A stretch of DNA of 13,467 bases from Dehalococcoidia bacterium (GTDB lineage Bacteria; Chloroflexota; Dehalococcoidia; JACPQF01). Every line of letters starts with the position of its first letter. The first letter of the stretch is position 1. The notes beneath the pieces are model-generated. The model was not told where the DNA came from. It was given only the letters and a program-made list of their open reading frames with translations, and did no database searches. The DNA is taken from contig JAUSEJ010000148.1 in the NCBI GenBank assembly GCA_030650265.1, positions 1-13,467 on the forward strand, given 5' to 3'. A program made the position numbers and the translations under genes. Positions 6,989 through 13,385 of this stretch are shown here, in pieces.

Positions 6989-8864
6989 TGTCTGCCTTTC
7001 GTGACCTGAGCGCGTCCAGGTCGCGTTCCTGATGCTGGCGGCACTCGGGTATGATCTTTTGCAGCCCGCAACTACTGCAGCGGTCGGTGCGGCAGTCGGC
7101 AGTGCTTGACGCCTCCGTCGCCTTTCTATACTCCCAGCGCAGATAAGCCTGACTTACGCCTGAGCTCAAGTGATGCCAAGGTGTTATCTCAGCGAGCGGT
7201 CGTTCTCTGTGAGCGTAGAAAGAAAGGTCGAGGCCGCTTTCGCTGAGGGCTTGACGCCACTTGTCGAAATGGAAATACTCGCTCCATGCATCGAACTTAC
7301 AGCCTAGCTTCCAGGCTGCCTCGATGGCCATGCCGAGCCGTCTATCGCCTCTGGCCAACATCGCCTCAAGTTGGCTAACTTTGAGATCGTGCCAGGATAA
7401 GGTCACACCTCCTCCTCGAAGGCCGCGCTTCAGGATCTCTTGCCTGTTTGCCAGACTGGCTTCGTCGATTTGGGCAGACCACTGGAAGGGTGTGTGGGAC
7501 TTCGGCACGAAGGTGGCGACCGATACTCGCACGCTCGCCTTGGAGCCCGCGTGTTTCCTGCCGACAATGCGGACTTTTTGGACGAGATCGACGATTCCTT
7601 CGACATCTTCGTCGGTCTCGGTGGGAAGTCCGATCATGAAGTAGAGCTTGACGGCTTGCCAGCCCATACTGAAGGCCGTTTCGGCGCTGCGCAGCAGGTC
7701 CTCTTCGGTTACGCCTTTGTTGATAACATCACGTAGCCTCTGCGTGCCGGCCTCGGGAGCAAAGGTAAAGCTAGTCTTTTTTCCTCGTTGAATCTGCTCT
7801 GCAAGCTCGACCGAGAAGCTATCGATGCGCAAGCTAGGCAGTGAGACATTGAGCCTTGGCTCGCGGTAACACGAGACCAGGTCGCTTACCAGGCCGGCAA
7901 TATCGCTGTAGTCGCTGCTGCTCAGGGAAACGAGAGATAACTCCTGGTGGCCGGTGTTCTTGAGGATCGCCTCGACGGAATCGAGCACCTCCTGTTTTGG
8001 TCTCTCTCTTAGCGGGCGATAGATGATGCCTGCCTGGCAAAACCGGCAGGCGCGAGTACAGCCTCGCTGGATCTCCACGGCGGCGCGGTCGTGAATCGTC
8101 TCGAGGTAGGGCAGGATAGGTCTGGTAACCGATGGCCGCATGTCGGGTATGATGCTTCGGACAACCGGACTGGGAACCTCTGGCCGGCAGGGAATGATCC
8201 GGGCGATAGTGCCGTCGCCATGGTACGCTATATCATAGAACCGCGGAACGTAGACGCCGGTGATTCTCATGGCTTTTCGGAGAAACTCCTCTTTGTCCGG
8301 ACGACCGCCGCCAGTTCGCTCCCGCTCCTCAAGGAACAGATCAGCAATCCGGTCCAGGGAATCTTCCCCGTCGCCGAGGACGAAGAGGTCGATGAAGTCT
8401 GCCATAGGTTCGGCGTTGAGGGTGCAGCTTCCACCGGCAATTATCAGCGGCTGATCTTGCCCCCGCTCTATCGCGCGAATAGGAATGTTGGCGAGGTCGA
8501 GCATGTTGAGGACGTTGGTGTAGTTAAGCTCATAACCGAGAGAGAAACCGATCAGGTCGAATTCCGCTATTGGCGTCTTGCTTTCGAGGCTAAACAGGGG
8601 GATACCGGATATCCTCATGATCTCTTCCAGATCCGGCCATGGGGCGAAAACCCGTTCCGCCGCAACATTCTCCCGGCTGTTCAAGAGATCGTATAAAATA
8701 GTCAGGCCCAGGTTGGACATGCCAACTTCGTAGACGTCAGGGAAGGCTAGCGCCACCTTGAGATCCACCGTCTTCCAGTCCTTGACAACGCTGTTCCACT
8801 CGCCGCCGGTGTATCGTCCAGGCTTGCTTACCTTGGGTAGAATTGCATCGATGTTATTCCACAT
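6975..8864 (-). CDS. TIGR03960 family B12-binding-like / radical SAM protein
   Basis: The protein has 629 residues. The N-terminal region (about 35-180) resembles the cobalamin-binding-type domain found before many radical SAM cores (FPDVYEVGMSNLGLTILYDLL; GGSCTLNAEPMADFID; LGDGED). The 4Fe-4S/SAM site is C269-x3-C273-x2-C276 within RGCTRACRFCQAG. The core runs to about 500, with FTFAPEAGTQRLRDVINKGV typical of this family. Near the C-terminus Cys591, 596, 599 and 608 could bind a second cluster or zinc. It should cleave S-adenosylmethionine to make a radical; the substrate is unknown to me, although the family's usual company suggests RNA or ribosome modification. Start: MWNNIDAILPKVSKPGRYTG is the common N-terminus. 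The ATG has no Shine-Dalgarno sequence at normal distance, but lies just behind a -10 box, implying leaderless translation. Confidence 0.92.
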   Translation of the reverse strand: MWNNIDAILPKVSKPGRYTGGEWNSVVKDWKTVDLKVALAFPDVYEVGMSNLGLTILYDLLNSRENVAAERVFAPWPDLEEIMRISGIPLFSLESKTPIAEFDLIGFSLGYELNYTNVLNMLDLANIPIRAIERGQDQPLIIAGGSCTLNAEPMADFIDLFVLGDGEDSLDRIADLFLEERERTGGGRPDKEEFLRKAMRITGVYVPRFYDIAYHGDGTIARIIPCRPEVPSPVVRSIIPDMRPSVTRPILPYLETIHDRAAVEIQRGCTRACRFCQAGIIYRPLRERPKQEVLDSVEAILKNTGHQELSLVSLSSSDYSDIAGLVSDLVSCYREPRLNVSLPSLRIDSFSVELAEQIQRGKKTSFTFAPEAGTQRLRDVINKGVTEEDLLRSAETAFSMGWQAVKLYFMIGLPTETDEDVEGIVDLVQKVRIVGRKHAGSKASVRVSVATFVPKSHTPFQWSAQIDEASLANRQEILKRGLRGGGVTLSWHDLKVSQLEAMLARGDRRLGMAIEAAWKLGCKFDAWSEYFHFDKWRQALSESGLDLSFYAHRERPLAEITPWHHLSSGVSQAYLRWEYRKATEASSTADCRTDRCSSCGLQKIIPECRQHQERDLDALRSRKADSATT

Positions 8865-8871
8865 GGCCAGG

Positions 8872-8901
8872 ATTGTACCCAGCCTCCATTGCCCCTGTCA
8901 A
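8872..8901 (-). promoter_or_regulatory. Promoter of the radical SAM gene, leaderless arrangement
   Basis: On the minus strand TTGACA (8896-8901) and TACAAT (8872-8877) are spaced by 18 bp. The -10 box ends only 7 nt before the ATG at 8864, so transcription would start at or next to the A of the start codon. This accounts for the missing ribosome-binding site and separates the radical SAM pair from the operon upstream. Confidence 0.72.
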
Positions 8902-8954
8902 ATCGATGGCCGGGTTAGTTACGGTTGGGACCTGTGCAGCGGGGAGAGTGACGG

Positions 8955-9779
8955 CTAGTCCGTCAACCGGATCGGCTCGAAGATTAGCTGCTCCACTCCG
9001 TGTTCTGCTAAAAGATAATGCACCCGATTGGATACGATCAGGCATCGTTGCGGGGTCAATCTGCCGCCAAATACCTCCAGTGTCTGGTTGAAGTCCATTG
9101 CCTCGTAGTCCTGGCGTCGATAGAAAAGCTGGGATCTCTTCTGCCCCAAATTGTGGTCGGACTTGCAGAACGGTGTGGACCATGGTCGTTCTGTTTGGGT
9201 CGGAGGAGATTGTATGGGCGGGAGCGTGCTGGTTATGTGGAGGGCATACCAGTCGGCAGAATTGTCCTTTCCCAATGGGATCAATCGGACGCCACTGCAG
9301 CCGGCCTGGCGTATCTCGTCGGCGAGTAGGTGACTGACTACCAATGGCGCATAGGAAACCTTGGCCAACTGGTATCCTCTGGGCGCCTCCTTAACCCGCA
9401 TCGCCGGCAGGTTCCAGCGGGTTTCCTTGAAACCGCAAAACGGGCATGGACTGTGCGAATCCCCTGTTAGAGTTCCGGCGATATGGGTAACGTCCAATCC
9501 GGCCCGAAGTTCGAGGAAGTCAGATCCCAGCAGCTCCTCTGGCTCGTATACACGGCGGATGTAGACACAGCCGCTGATTCCGAAACGTTCGAGGTTGACG
9601 TTGATCTGGTCCAGGCTCTGAGGTAAGTAGTCAAAGACGAACTCAGCCACCATGCCGAATGGCGACATACCAACATTGATAGGACTGAGCGGTTGGAGAT
9701 AGGCTTCCGCTATTCCTTGCCAGCCGGATGAGGCGTCCTCTCGGGAAACGGATGCAGTGAATGTAACGATCTCTTTCAC
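8955..9779 (-). CDS. Hypothetical protein with a CPFCG metal-knuckle motif
   Basis: The protein has 274 residues from a GTG start with AAGGA about 8 nt upstream, 11 bp after the HD-GYP gene, so certainly cotranscribed with it. Visible features are a CPFCG knuckle (Cys112, Cys115) in the middle, a second, incomplete Cys/His cluster (FCKSDH, about 206), a polar linker rich in Pro and Thr, and a C-terminal block (DFNQTLEVFGG, then CLIVSNRVHYLL and FEPIRL). The C-terminal block recalls the double-CXXCG (SitI6-like) proteins, whose last domain has a similar Phe-Asn-x-Thr start and a 'VS-R-V' helix. Only one complete CXXC is present here. No signal peptide or membrane segment is evident. The function is unknown, and the resemblance is weak and from memory. 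Confidence 0.8.
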   Translation of the reverse strand: MKEIVTFTASVSREDASSGWQGIAEAYLQPLSPINVGMSPFGMVAEFVFDYLPQSLDQINVNLERFGISGCVYIRRVYEPEELLGSDFLELRAGLDVTHIAGTLTGDSHSPCPFCGFKETRWNLPAMRVKEAPRGYQLAKVSYAPLVVSHLLADEIRQAGCSGVRLIPLGKDNSADWYALHITSTLPPIQSPPTQTERPWSTPFCKSDHNLGQKRSQLFYRRQDYEAMDFNQTLEVFGGRLTPQRCLIVSNRVHYLLAEHGVEQLIFEPIRLTD

Positions 9780-9790
9780 ACGCAGATTCC

Positions 9791-10378
9791 TTAACCGGCG
9801 CTTTTGCGTTGTAGACGAATTTGATGAACAGGTAGACCTTGCCGCAATACGTCTTCGAAGGCTCTTACGATGATAGGATCGAATTGACTGCCAGAGCAGC
9901 GCCAGATCTCTATTAGGGCGTTTATCTGACCGATTCCCTTGCGGTAAGGACGATCAGAAATGAGGCTGTCGAAGGCGTCCGCAACGGCGATGATTCGCGC
10001 TTCGACCGGGATGGCTGCTCCGGTCAGGCCATCGGGATAGCCGTTTCCGTCGTACCACTCGTGATGGTGCCGGACAATCCGTTGCGAGGCCTCGTTCAGG
10101 TGGGCCGCCACCATTTTCTCCCCGATCTCGGAGTGGAGGGTGACTATTCTCTTCTCCATCATCGATAGGGTGCCGGGCTTGTTCCAGATATCCAGCGATA
10201 GCGCTAGCTTACCTACATCGTGGCAGCGAGCGGCGATTCTGATCTTGCCCATGGGAAGGCCGAGACTGTTCGCCAGTTCCAAGCTTATTGCTTCAACAGA
10301 GCGCTGGTGGGGCTGAAGCCAATGGTCGAAGTCGGGGTCATGAATGAAACGATGGACCAGGTCTTCGATGCTTAGCAC
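9791..10378 (-). CDS. HD-GYP domain protein, probable cyclic-di-GMP phosphodiesterase
   Basis: This stand-alone HD-GYP domain has 195 residues and starts at GTG 10378 (AAAGGA about 7 nt upstream). Metal-site residues are in place: His24 (PHQRS), the HD pair His53-Asp54 in CHDVGK, His82 (LHSEIGEKM), His104-His105 and the signature HHHEWYDGNGYP (104-115), and Asp134 in VADAFDSL. These are the residues of HD-GYP enzymes that hydrolyse cyclic-di-GMP to pGpG or GMP, so it is likely active. There is no receiver, PAS or membrane part, so regulation must come from expression or a partner. The tail after residue 180 is basic. The preceding gene is the NHLP-like small protein 129 bp upstream; the CPFCG protein follows by 11 bp. 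A role in an operon with membrane and peptide genes suggests local control of cyclic-di-GMP. Confidence 0.9.
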   Translation of the reverse strand: MLSIEDLVHRFIHDPDFDHWLQPHQRSVEAISLELANSLGLPMGKIRIAARCHDVGKLALSLDIWNKPGTLSMMEKRIVTLHSEIGEKMVAAHLNEASQRIVRHHHEWYDGNGYPDGLTGAAIPVEARIIAVADAFDSLISDRPYRKGIGQINALIEIWRCSGSQFDPIIVRAFEDVLRQGLPVHQIRLQRKSAG

Positions 10379-10482
10379 TGTCTACGTCCTTTCTTCGAGT
10401 TCGGGCTAGGCCATGGGCAAGAATTTCCGGTTTTCTTTACCTGAGCTAGGTTCCATGGCAAAACTGTTGCATCAATCGAGCC

Positions 10483-10512
10483 GATAGAAACGTTGCAGGC
10501 AACGTCGCTATC
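10483..10512 (-). other. 30-bp imperfect palindrome overlapping the stop of the NHLP-like gene
   Basis: Arms GATAG and ACGTTGC pair with GCAACGT and CTATC around a 2-bp centre, with a 2-bp mismatch between the two stem parts. It begins at the stop codon (10508-10510) of the NHLP-like gene. There is no T-run after it, so it is not a standard terminator. It could be an mRNA-stabilising hairpin, a partial attenuator before the HD-GYP gene, or a protein-binding palindrome. Confidence 0.65.
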
Positions 10513-10777
10513 CAGCTAGACGTACATCAGACGATGTATCCTCCGGATAGGTGTCTAGTAAACGTTCTCGGCCTACAGAGTTAGCGAGCCGCCATTGTTC
10601 AAAGTTGGCCGTGAATTGCTGAAGTGTGCTGGCGCGAATAGCGGCCAGCGTTACGAATTCATCTTTGGTCAGGTCGAAGCCCGCTATGGCTTTTGCCGGG
10701 CAATCCAACAGACTGTTGCGGAAAGCCGCATCGACGATAGCCATGCCGAAAACTGACTGAGCGCTTGAGTATGACAT
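10508..10777 (-). CDS. Os1348/NHLP-clan-like small protein (possible RiPP-type leader)
   Basis: The protein has 89 residues, starting at ATG with a very strong ribosome-binding site (AGGAGGAG) 5-8 nt upstream. The pattern of residues 8-60, with FGMAIVDAAFRNSLL, a CPAKAIAGFDLTKDE turn and a second amphipathic helix, matches the small helical 'Os1348 family NHLP clan' proteins. These resemble nitrile-hydratase-like leader peptides and LigA-type subunits. In RiPP pathways such folds act as leaders for peptide modification. The tail here (residues 61-89) has no Cys and few Ser/Thr, and no maturase, cyclodehydratase or exporter is in the window. A modified-peptide role is therefore doubtful, and a protein-binding or signalling role is as likely. 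It sits 69 bp after the DUF5317 gene on the same strand. Recognition is by pattern only. Confidence 0.72.
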   Translation of the reverse strand: MSYSSAQSVFGMAIVDAAFRNSLLDCPAKAIAGFDLTKDEFVTLAAIRASTLQQFTANFEQWRLANSVGRERLLDTYPEDTSSDVRLAG

Positions 10778-10846
10778 CCTCTCCTCCTCTTAAATCGGAT
10801 AGCCGGGTGCTCGCCTTTGCAGGACACCGGCGGGCGGAAGTGAAAG

Positions 10847-11455
10847 CTAGTCCACCCCGGAAGCCGCTCCTGAAGGACCCTTGAGCCTGGTCGACCCTTT
10901 TGGCAACATTGCCCGTTGTATGGCAACGAACAGGCCAACCGCAGCGATAGCATCGCCGATACTGAAAATCGTTCGTACCGGGATGTACCGGCCGGGTACG
11001 AAAATGTCGGACAGCGCCCAAAGGGTCGTGCTTTCCGGTTCCAAGAGTATATCTTTGGAACTTGCCACTCTAGTACCAGTTTCATATGCCAGACCCTGCG
11101 ACAGTAGTCCCATATCATTGGCTGCCTCAGGAGAAATGGGCATGAATCCACCGTTGGCTACGATGACGACCAAGTTGAGCAGGAGACCAAGACCAATCAG
11201 TCTGATTCCGCCCAACTGTTGATTGGCAATCACCCAGGCCAGGGCCATCACATATGAAATGATTATTATGACGGCAGGAAACTCGTATCTTCCGGCCGCC
11301 TGAAACCAGGGCAGGTAGACGACTGCTACCTGAAAGCCGAGGGCCACAAATATCAGCCAGACCAGACGAAACCGGACAGAACTCATCTCGGCCGGCCGCC
11401 CTCCCCTGATAACTGCCAAAGGTAGGGCGATGGCCAGCGCAAGAAAGAAGATCAC
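10847..11455 (-). CDS. DUF5317 family integral membrane protein
   Basis: The protein has 202 residues from a GTG start at 11455; GGGGAGAG lies about 7 nt upstream. Hydrophobic segments are seen at about 1-14, 28-50, 58-77, 82-104 and 160-185. NLVVIVANGGFMPISPEA (about 94-111), and a later GRYIPVRTIFSIGDAIAAVGL stretch, are the marks of DUF5317, a family of unknown function in Gram-positive and Chloroflexota-type bacteria. It begins 49 bp after the second small peptide gene, so peptides and membrane protein are likely made from the same transcript. A receptor, processing or immunity-like partner for the peptides is possible, but this is inference from gene order. Confidence 0.82.
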   Translation of the reverse strand: MIFFLALAIALPLAVIRGGRPAEMSSVRFRLVWLIFVALGFQVAVVYLPWFQAAGRYEFPAVIIIISYVMALAWVIANQQLGGIRLIGLGLLLNLVVIVANGGFMPISPEAANDMGLLSQGLAYETGTRVASSKDILLEPESTTLWALSDIFVPGRYIPVRTIFSIGDAIAAVGLFVAIQRAMLPKGSTRLKGPSGAASGVD

Positions 11456-11504
11456 CTATCGCTCTCCCCGTATGGTTATTCTGCGGTGTGGCTAGCGACC
11501 ATCC

Positions 11505-11603
11505 TTACGGCCAGACAGCGTCAGCCCCGGTGGACAGAGCCAGGGCGCCAAGTGCGAGAACGACCAGTAGAGCCTGCCAGTAGACTTTTGCAATTCGACT
11601 CAT
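11505..11603 (-). CDS. Small hydrophobic peptide, sister copy 2 (C-terminus TGADAVWP)
   Basis: This 32-codon gene has an ATG at 11603, a TAA stop at 11505-11507 and the ribosome-binding site GGGGAGGAT about 8 nt upstream. The product has a short basic N-terminus (MSRIAK), a hydrophobic core (about residues 11-23) and the tail STGADAVWP ending at the stop. It aligns without gaps to the peptide encoded at 11670-11768. Identities cluster at Met1-Ser2, Trp9, Ala11, Val14, Ala20-Leu21-Ala22 and the last eight residues. Ala-Leu-Ala after a hydrophobic core fits a signal-peptidase site that would free LSTGADAVWP; ADA just before VWP is another possible site. Alternatively it stays as a one-pass membrane peptide. 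The ribosome-binding site and paralogy make it a real gene although it is very short. Function unknown. Confidence 0.85.
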   Translation of the reverse strand: MSRIAKVYWQALLVVLALGALALSTGADAVWP

Positions 11604-11669
11604 CGAGCTAATCCTCCCCATTTCATAATTGATTTTGTTCGACCATTTGATTCCATCGGTGGCGATGAA

Positions 11670-11768
11670 CTACGGCCAGACGGCGTCGGCTCCAGTGGTC
11701 ATCGCCAGGGCAAGAATGATAACCAGAACGTATCCCGCGTACCAGATTGACCTGCGTAGGTTGGACAT
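11670..11768 (-). CDS. Small hydrophobic peptide, sister copy 1 (C-terminus TGADAVWP)
   Basis: This 32-codon gene starts at ATG 11768, with the very strong ribosome-binding site AGGAGGAGG 8 nt upstream, and ends with TAG at 11670-11672. The product begins MSNLRRS, has a hydrophobic core (about 9-23) and ends ALAMTTGADAVWP. It is the same length as its neighbour 66 bp downstream and shares its C-terminal eight residues exactly, while the core has drifted. That pattern shows selection on the tail, as expected for peptide pheromones or other mature peptides. It is the first gene after the putative regulator-controlled promoter at 11827-11876. A 63-residue frame read here in another phase has no ribosome-binding site and is not the gene. 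I know of no named family. Confidence 0.86.
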   Translation of the reverse strand: MSNLRRSIWYAGYVLVIILALAMTTGADAVWP

Positions 11769-11826
11769 TTTGACTTCCTCCTCCTGGTTTATTAACTGTT
11801 TTGGGTACCATCAACTCTGTGGATTG

Positions 11827-11876
11827 AGTCTATCACCCGGGTGCTCACAAAACGCTCACATAAAAACCCTGTGAGA
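11827..11876 (-). promoter_or_regulatory. Candidate SARP/BTAD-type operator and promoter of the peptide operon
   Basis: On the minus strand two identical heptamers, TGTGAGC (11854-11860 and 11843-11849), are separated by 4 bp, an 11-bp or one-helical-turn period. Ten bp later comes TGATAGACT, an extended -10-like element (TAGACT at 11827-11832). No -35 hexamer resembling TTGACA is present; the repeats occupy that place. A third, inverted copy (TCTCACA) lies at 11870-11876. SARP/BTAD activators typically bind heptamer direct repeats with 11-bp period just upstream of a -10 lacking a good -35. The match is architectural; binding is inferred. Confidence 0.55.
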
Positions 11877-11897
11877 ACATGTTTTGGCCCAATAAAG

Positions 11898-11923
11898 AAG
11901 GCTGATAGAAAACTATCAACCTT
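11898..11923 (-). terminator. Intrinsic terminator of the BTAD regulator gene
   Basis: On the minus strand AAGGTTGATAG pairs with CTATCAGCCTT (11 bp, one G-U) around a TTTT loop and is followed by CTTTATT. It lies about 47 nt after the regulator's stop codon and separates it from the peptide promoter, so the peptides are probably not read from the regulator's promoter. Confidence 0.75.
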
Positions 11924-11970
11924 GGCTCGTTCACTATGGTAGCATCATTCAATCGATGGACCTTACCTCA

Positions 11971-13320
11971 TCAGACTCCCTTGTTGCTGCTAATTGGCTC
12001 CCGGCCCCTCGAACCTGGTTTGGCTTTGCCAACGAGGGAGTTGAAGAGAGCCATAGTCTCCGGTTCCGGATCTGTGTCCAACTCGTCTCGCAGCGTCTGC
12101 ACTAGCCGATTGTAGTGTCTGATGGCCGACGGGCGGTCTCCGGCAAGGTCGTACACTGTGAGAATCTGGCGGTGGACCTCCTCGGCGAATGGGTCGACGA
12201 CCAGCGCCTTCTCATAGTGAGAAGCGCTTGTAGCGAAATTGCCTATACTTTGATGATAGCGTGCTAAGGTACCGAGAGCCTGAAGATAATGTTCTTCGAG
12301 GCTTTTCCTCCTTGTTTCACACCATTCGCTGTAGAACTGGACCAGAAACCCACCTTGATAGATGTTAGTTGCTTTTTCCCAAAAGGGAATGGCGTCCTCG
12401 CTCTTCGTCCCGTAACGCAAGGCCTCACTGATGCACTTTTCGAACTCCTCAACGTCGTGCCATACGTCAACCGCCGGATTCAAGAAGTATCGACCCCCCT
12501 GTTGAAGAACAAGGTCGGAGGTGGTAGCCCTGCGAAGGCGATATAGGGTGCCGTGGAAGTTGCTTCTCGCCCTGGCCGGCGATAAATCAGGCCACAAGGC
12601 ATCGACGATCTCCTCCTTCCTTGCGCCTCGGGGTTGAGCAGCAAGATAGAAGAATAACTCCTTGGTGATCTGCGTTGTCCAGTCGCTTTCCGCAATCTGG
12701 CGACCACCACAAACAACTTTGCTGTTTCCAAGGGAGAATACTTGAACGGATTCAGGCGCCCCATTTGACGCCTCAGGCGTTAGTTCGCCAATCTGAAAAA
12801 TCGACTGAGCTGGTTTGCCACGCAGCCCAAGCCGCTCGCGCGCTCGTTCAATCCAAATAAGACCGATGCGACGGGAGACAGCAAACTCAATCGGCTCCGG
12901 CTGGCGCCGGATGTCGGCCAGAAGGTAGCCTTCGCCACTGGAGATAGAGATCATCTGGTCTACCACCCTCATCTGTTTTTCGGCTTTTTCGAGGTCATTG
13001 CGGGAAAGGTAGACGTTGGCCAGATGATAGTGGGCCCGGGCAAGTTCTACTTTGTCGCCGCCCGACTTAAAGCCATTGCAGGCTCTGGAAAGGTGGCCAA
13101 TTGCACGCTGGAGGTCCTTGCACCGGAAGGCCAATAGGCCGGCGGAGAATTCGTAATGGGGAGAAATCGATTGGTCTGTTTGACCCTGGCATTCACCAAA
13201 AGCCTGTCTGATCAGGCGGTCGGCGGTTGGGAGATCGTCTCGAATAATATGCGCGATGCCGACCTTGGTGAGGAGCCGGGCGATCATAGGAATTTCATTG
13301 ACTCTGCGCGAGAGTTCCAA
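11971..13320 (-). CDS. TPR-wHTH-BTAD transcriptional regulator (SARP-like)
   Basis: The protein has 449 residues from a TTG start at 13320; AGGA lies 7 nt upstream and an in-frame TAG five codons before it fixes the limit. Residues 1-165 form helical TPR-like repeats (for example VELARAHYHLANVYLSRNDLEKAEKQM). Residues 190-285 are an OmpR-type winged helix (FSLGNSKVVCGGRQI, LFFYLAAQPRGARKEEIVDALWP, ARSNFHGTLYRLRRA). Residues 286-430 are the bacterial transcriptional activation domain with further TPR-like helices (SASHYEKALVVDPFAEEVHRQIL, AIRHYNRLVQTLRDELDTDPEPET). Most relatives of this layout also carry an N-terminal ATPase of several hundred residues. It is absent here, and the 147 bp upstream show stops in the relevant frames, so this is a natural short form or an old truncation. 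It likely activates the adjacent peptide operon, perhaps sensing a ligand through its TPRs. Confidence 0.88.
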   Translation of the reverse strand: MELSRRVNEIPMIARLLTKVGIAHIIRDDLPTADRLIRQAFGECQGQTDQSISPHYEFSAGLLAFRCKDLQRAIGHLSRACNGFKSGGDKVELARAHYHLANVYLSRNDLEKAEKQMRVVDQMISISSGEGYLLADIRRQPEPIEFAVSRRIGLIWIERARERLGLRGKPAQSIFQIGELTPEASNGAPESVQVFSLGNSKVVCGGRQIAESDWTTQITKELFFYLAAQPRGARKEEIVDALWPDLSPARARSNFHGTLYRLRRATTSDLVLQQGGRYFLNPAVDVWHDVEEFEKCISEALRYGTKSEDAIPFWEKATNIYQGGFLVQFYSEWCETRRKSLEEHYLQALGTLARYHQSIGNFATSASHYEKALVVDPFAEEVHRQILTVYDLAGDRPSAIRHYNRLVQTLRDELDTDPEPETMALFNSLVGKAKPGSRGREPISSNKGV

Positions 13321-13334
13321 TGCACTATCCTAGC

Positions 13335-13349
13335 GCGGCCTCTGGCCGC
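13335..13349 (-). other. GC-rich hairpin just before the regulator's ribosome-binding site
   Basis: GCGGCC and GGCCGC form a perfect 6-bp stem with a 3-nt loop. It ends 3 nt before the AGGA that serves the TTG start. In the mRNA it could hold back translation initiation. The stem is short and may be chance. Confidence 0.4.
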
Positions 13350-13385
13350 AACCAAAAGTAGATGCGTTCCATGGCCTACTTTGAT

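Noticed and set aside
8091..8696. Plus-strand frame of 201 codons opposite the radical SAM gene
   Set aside because: Shadow of a well-conserved enzyme gene; no ribosome-binding site or family pattern.
6975..8864. RiPP maturase for the NHLP-like protein
   Set aside because: Its N-terminal cobalamin-type domain and neighbouring DUF2344 mark it as TIGR03960, and it has its own promoter. It lacks the usual features of peptide-modifying radical SAM enzymes, such as an obvious leader-binding domain.
11623..11814. Frame of 63 codons over the first small peptide gene
   Set aside because: No ribosome-binding site at its start. The peptide frame in another phase has a strong one and a paralogue next door.
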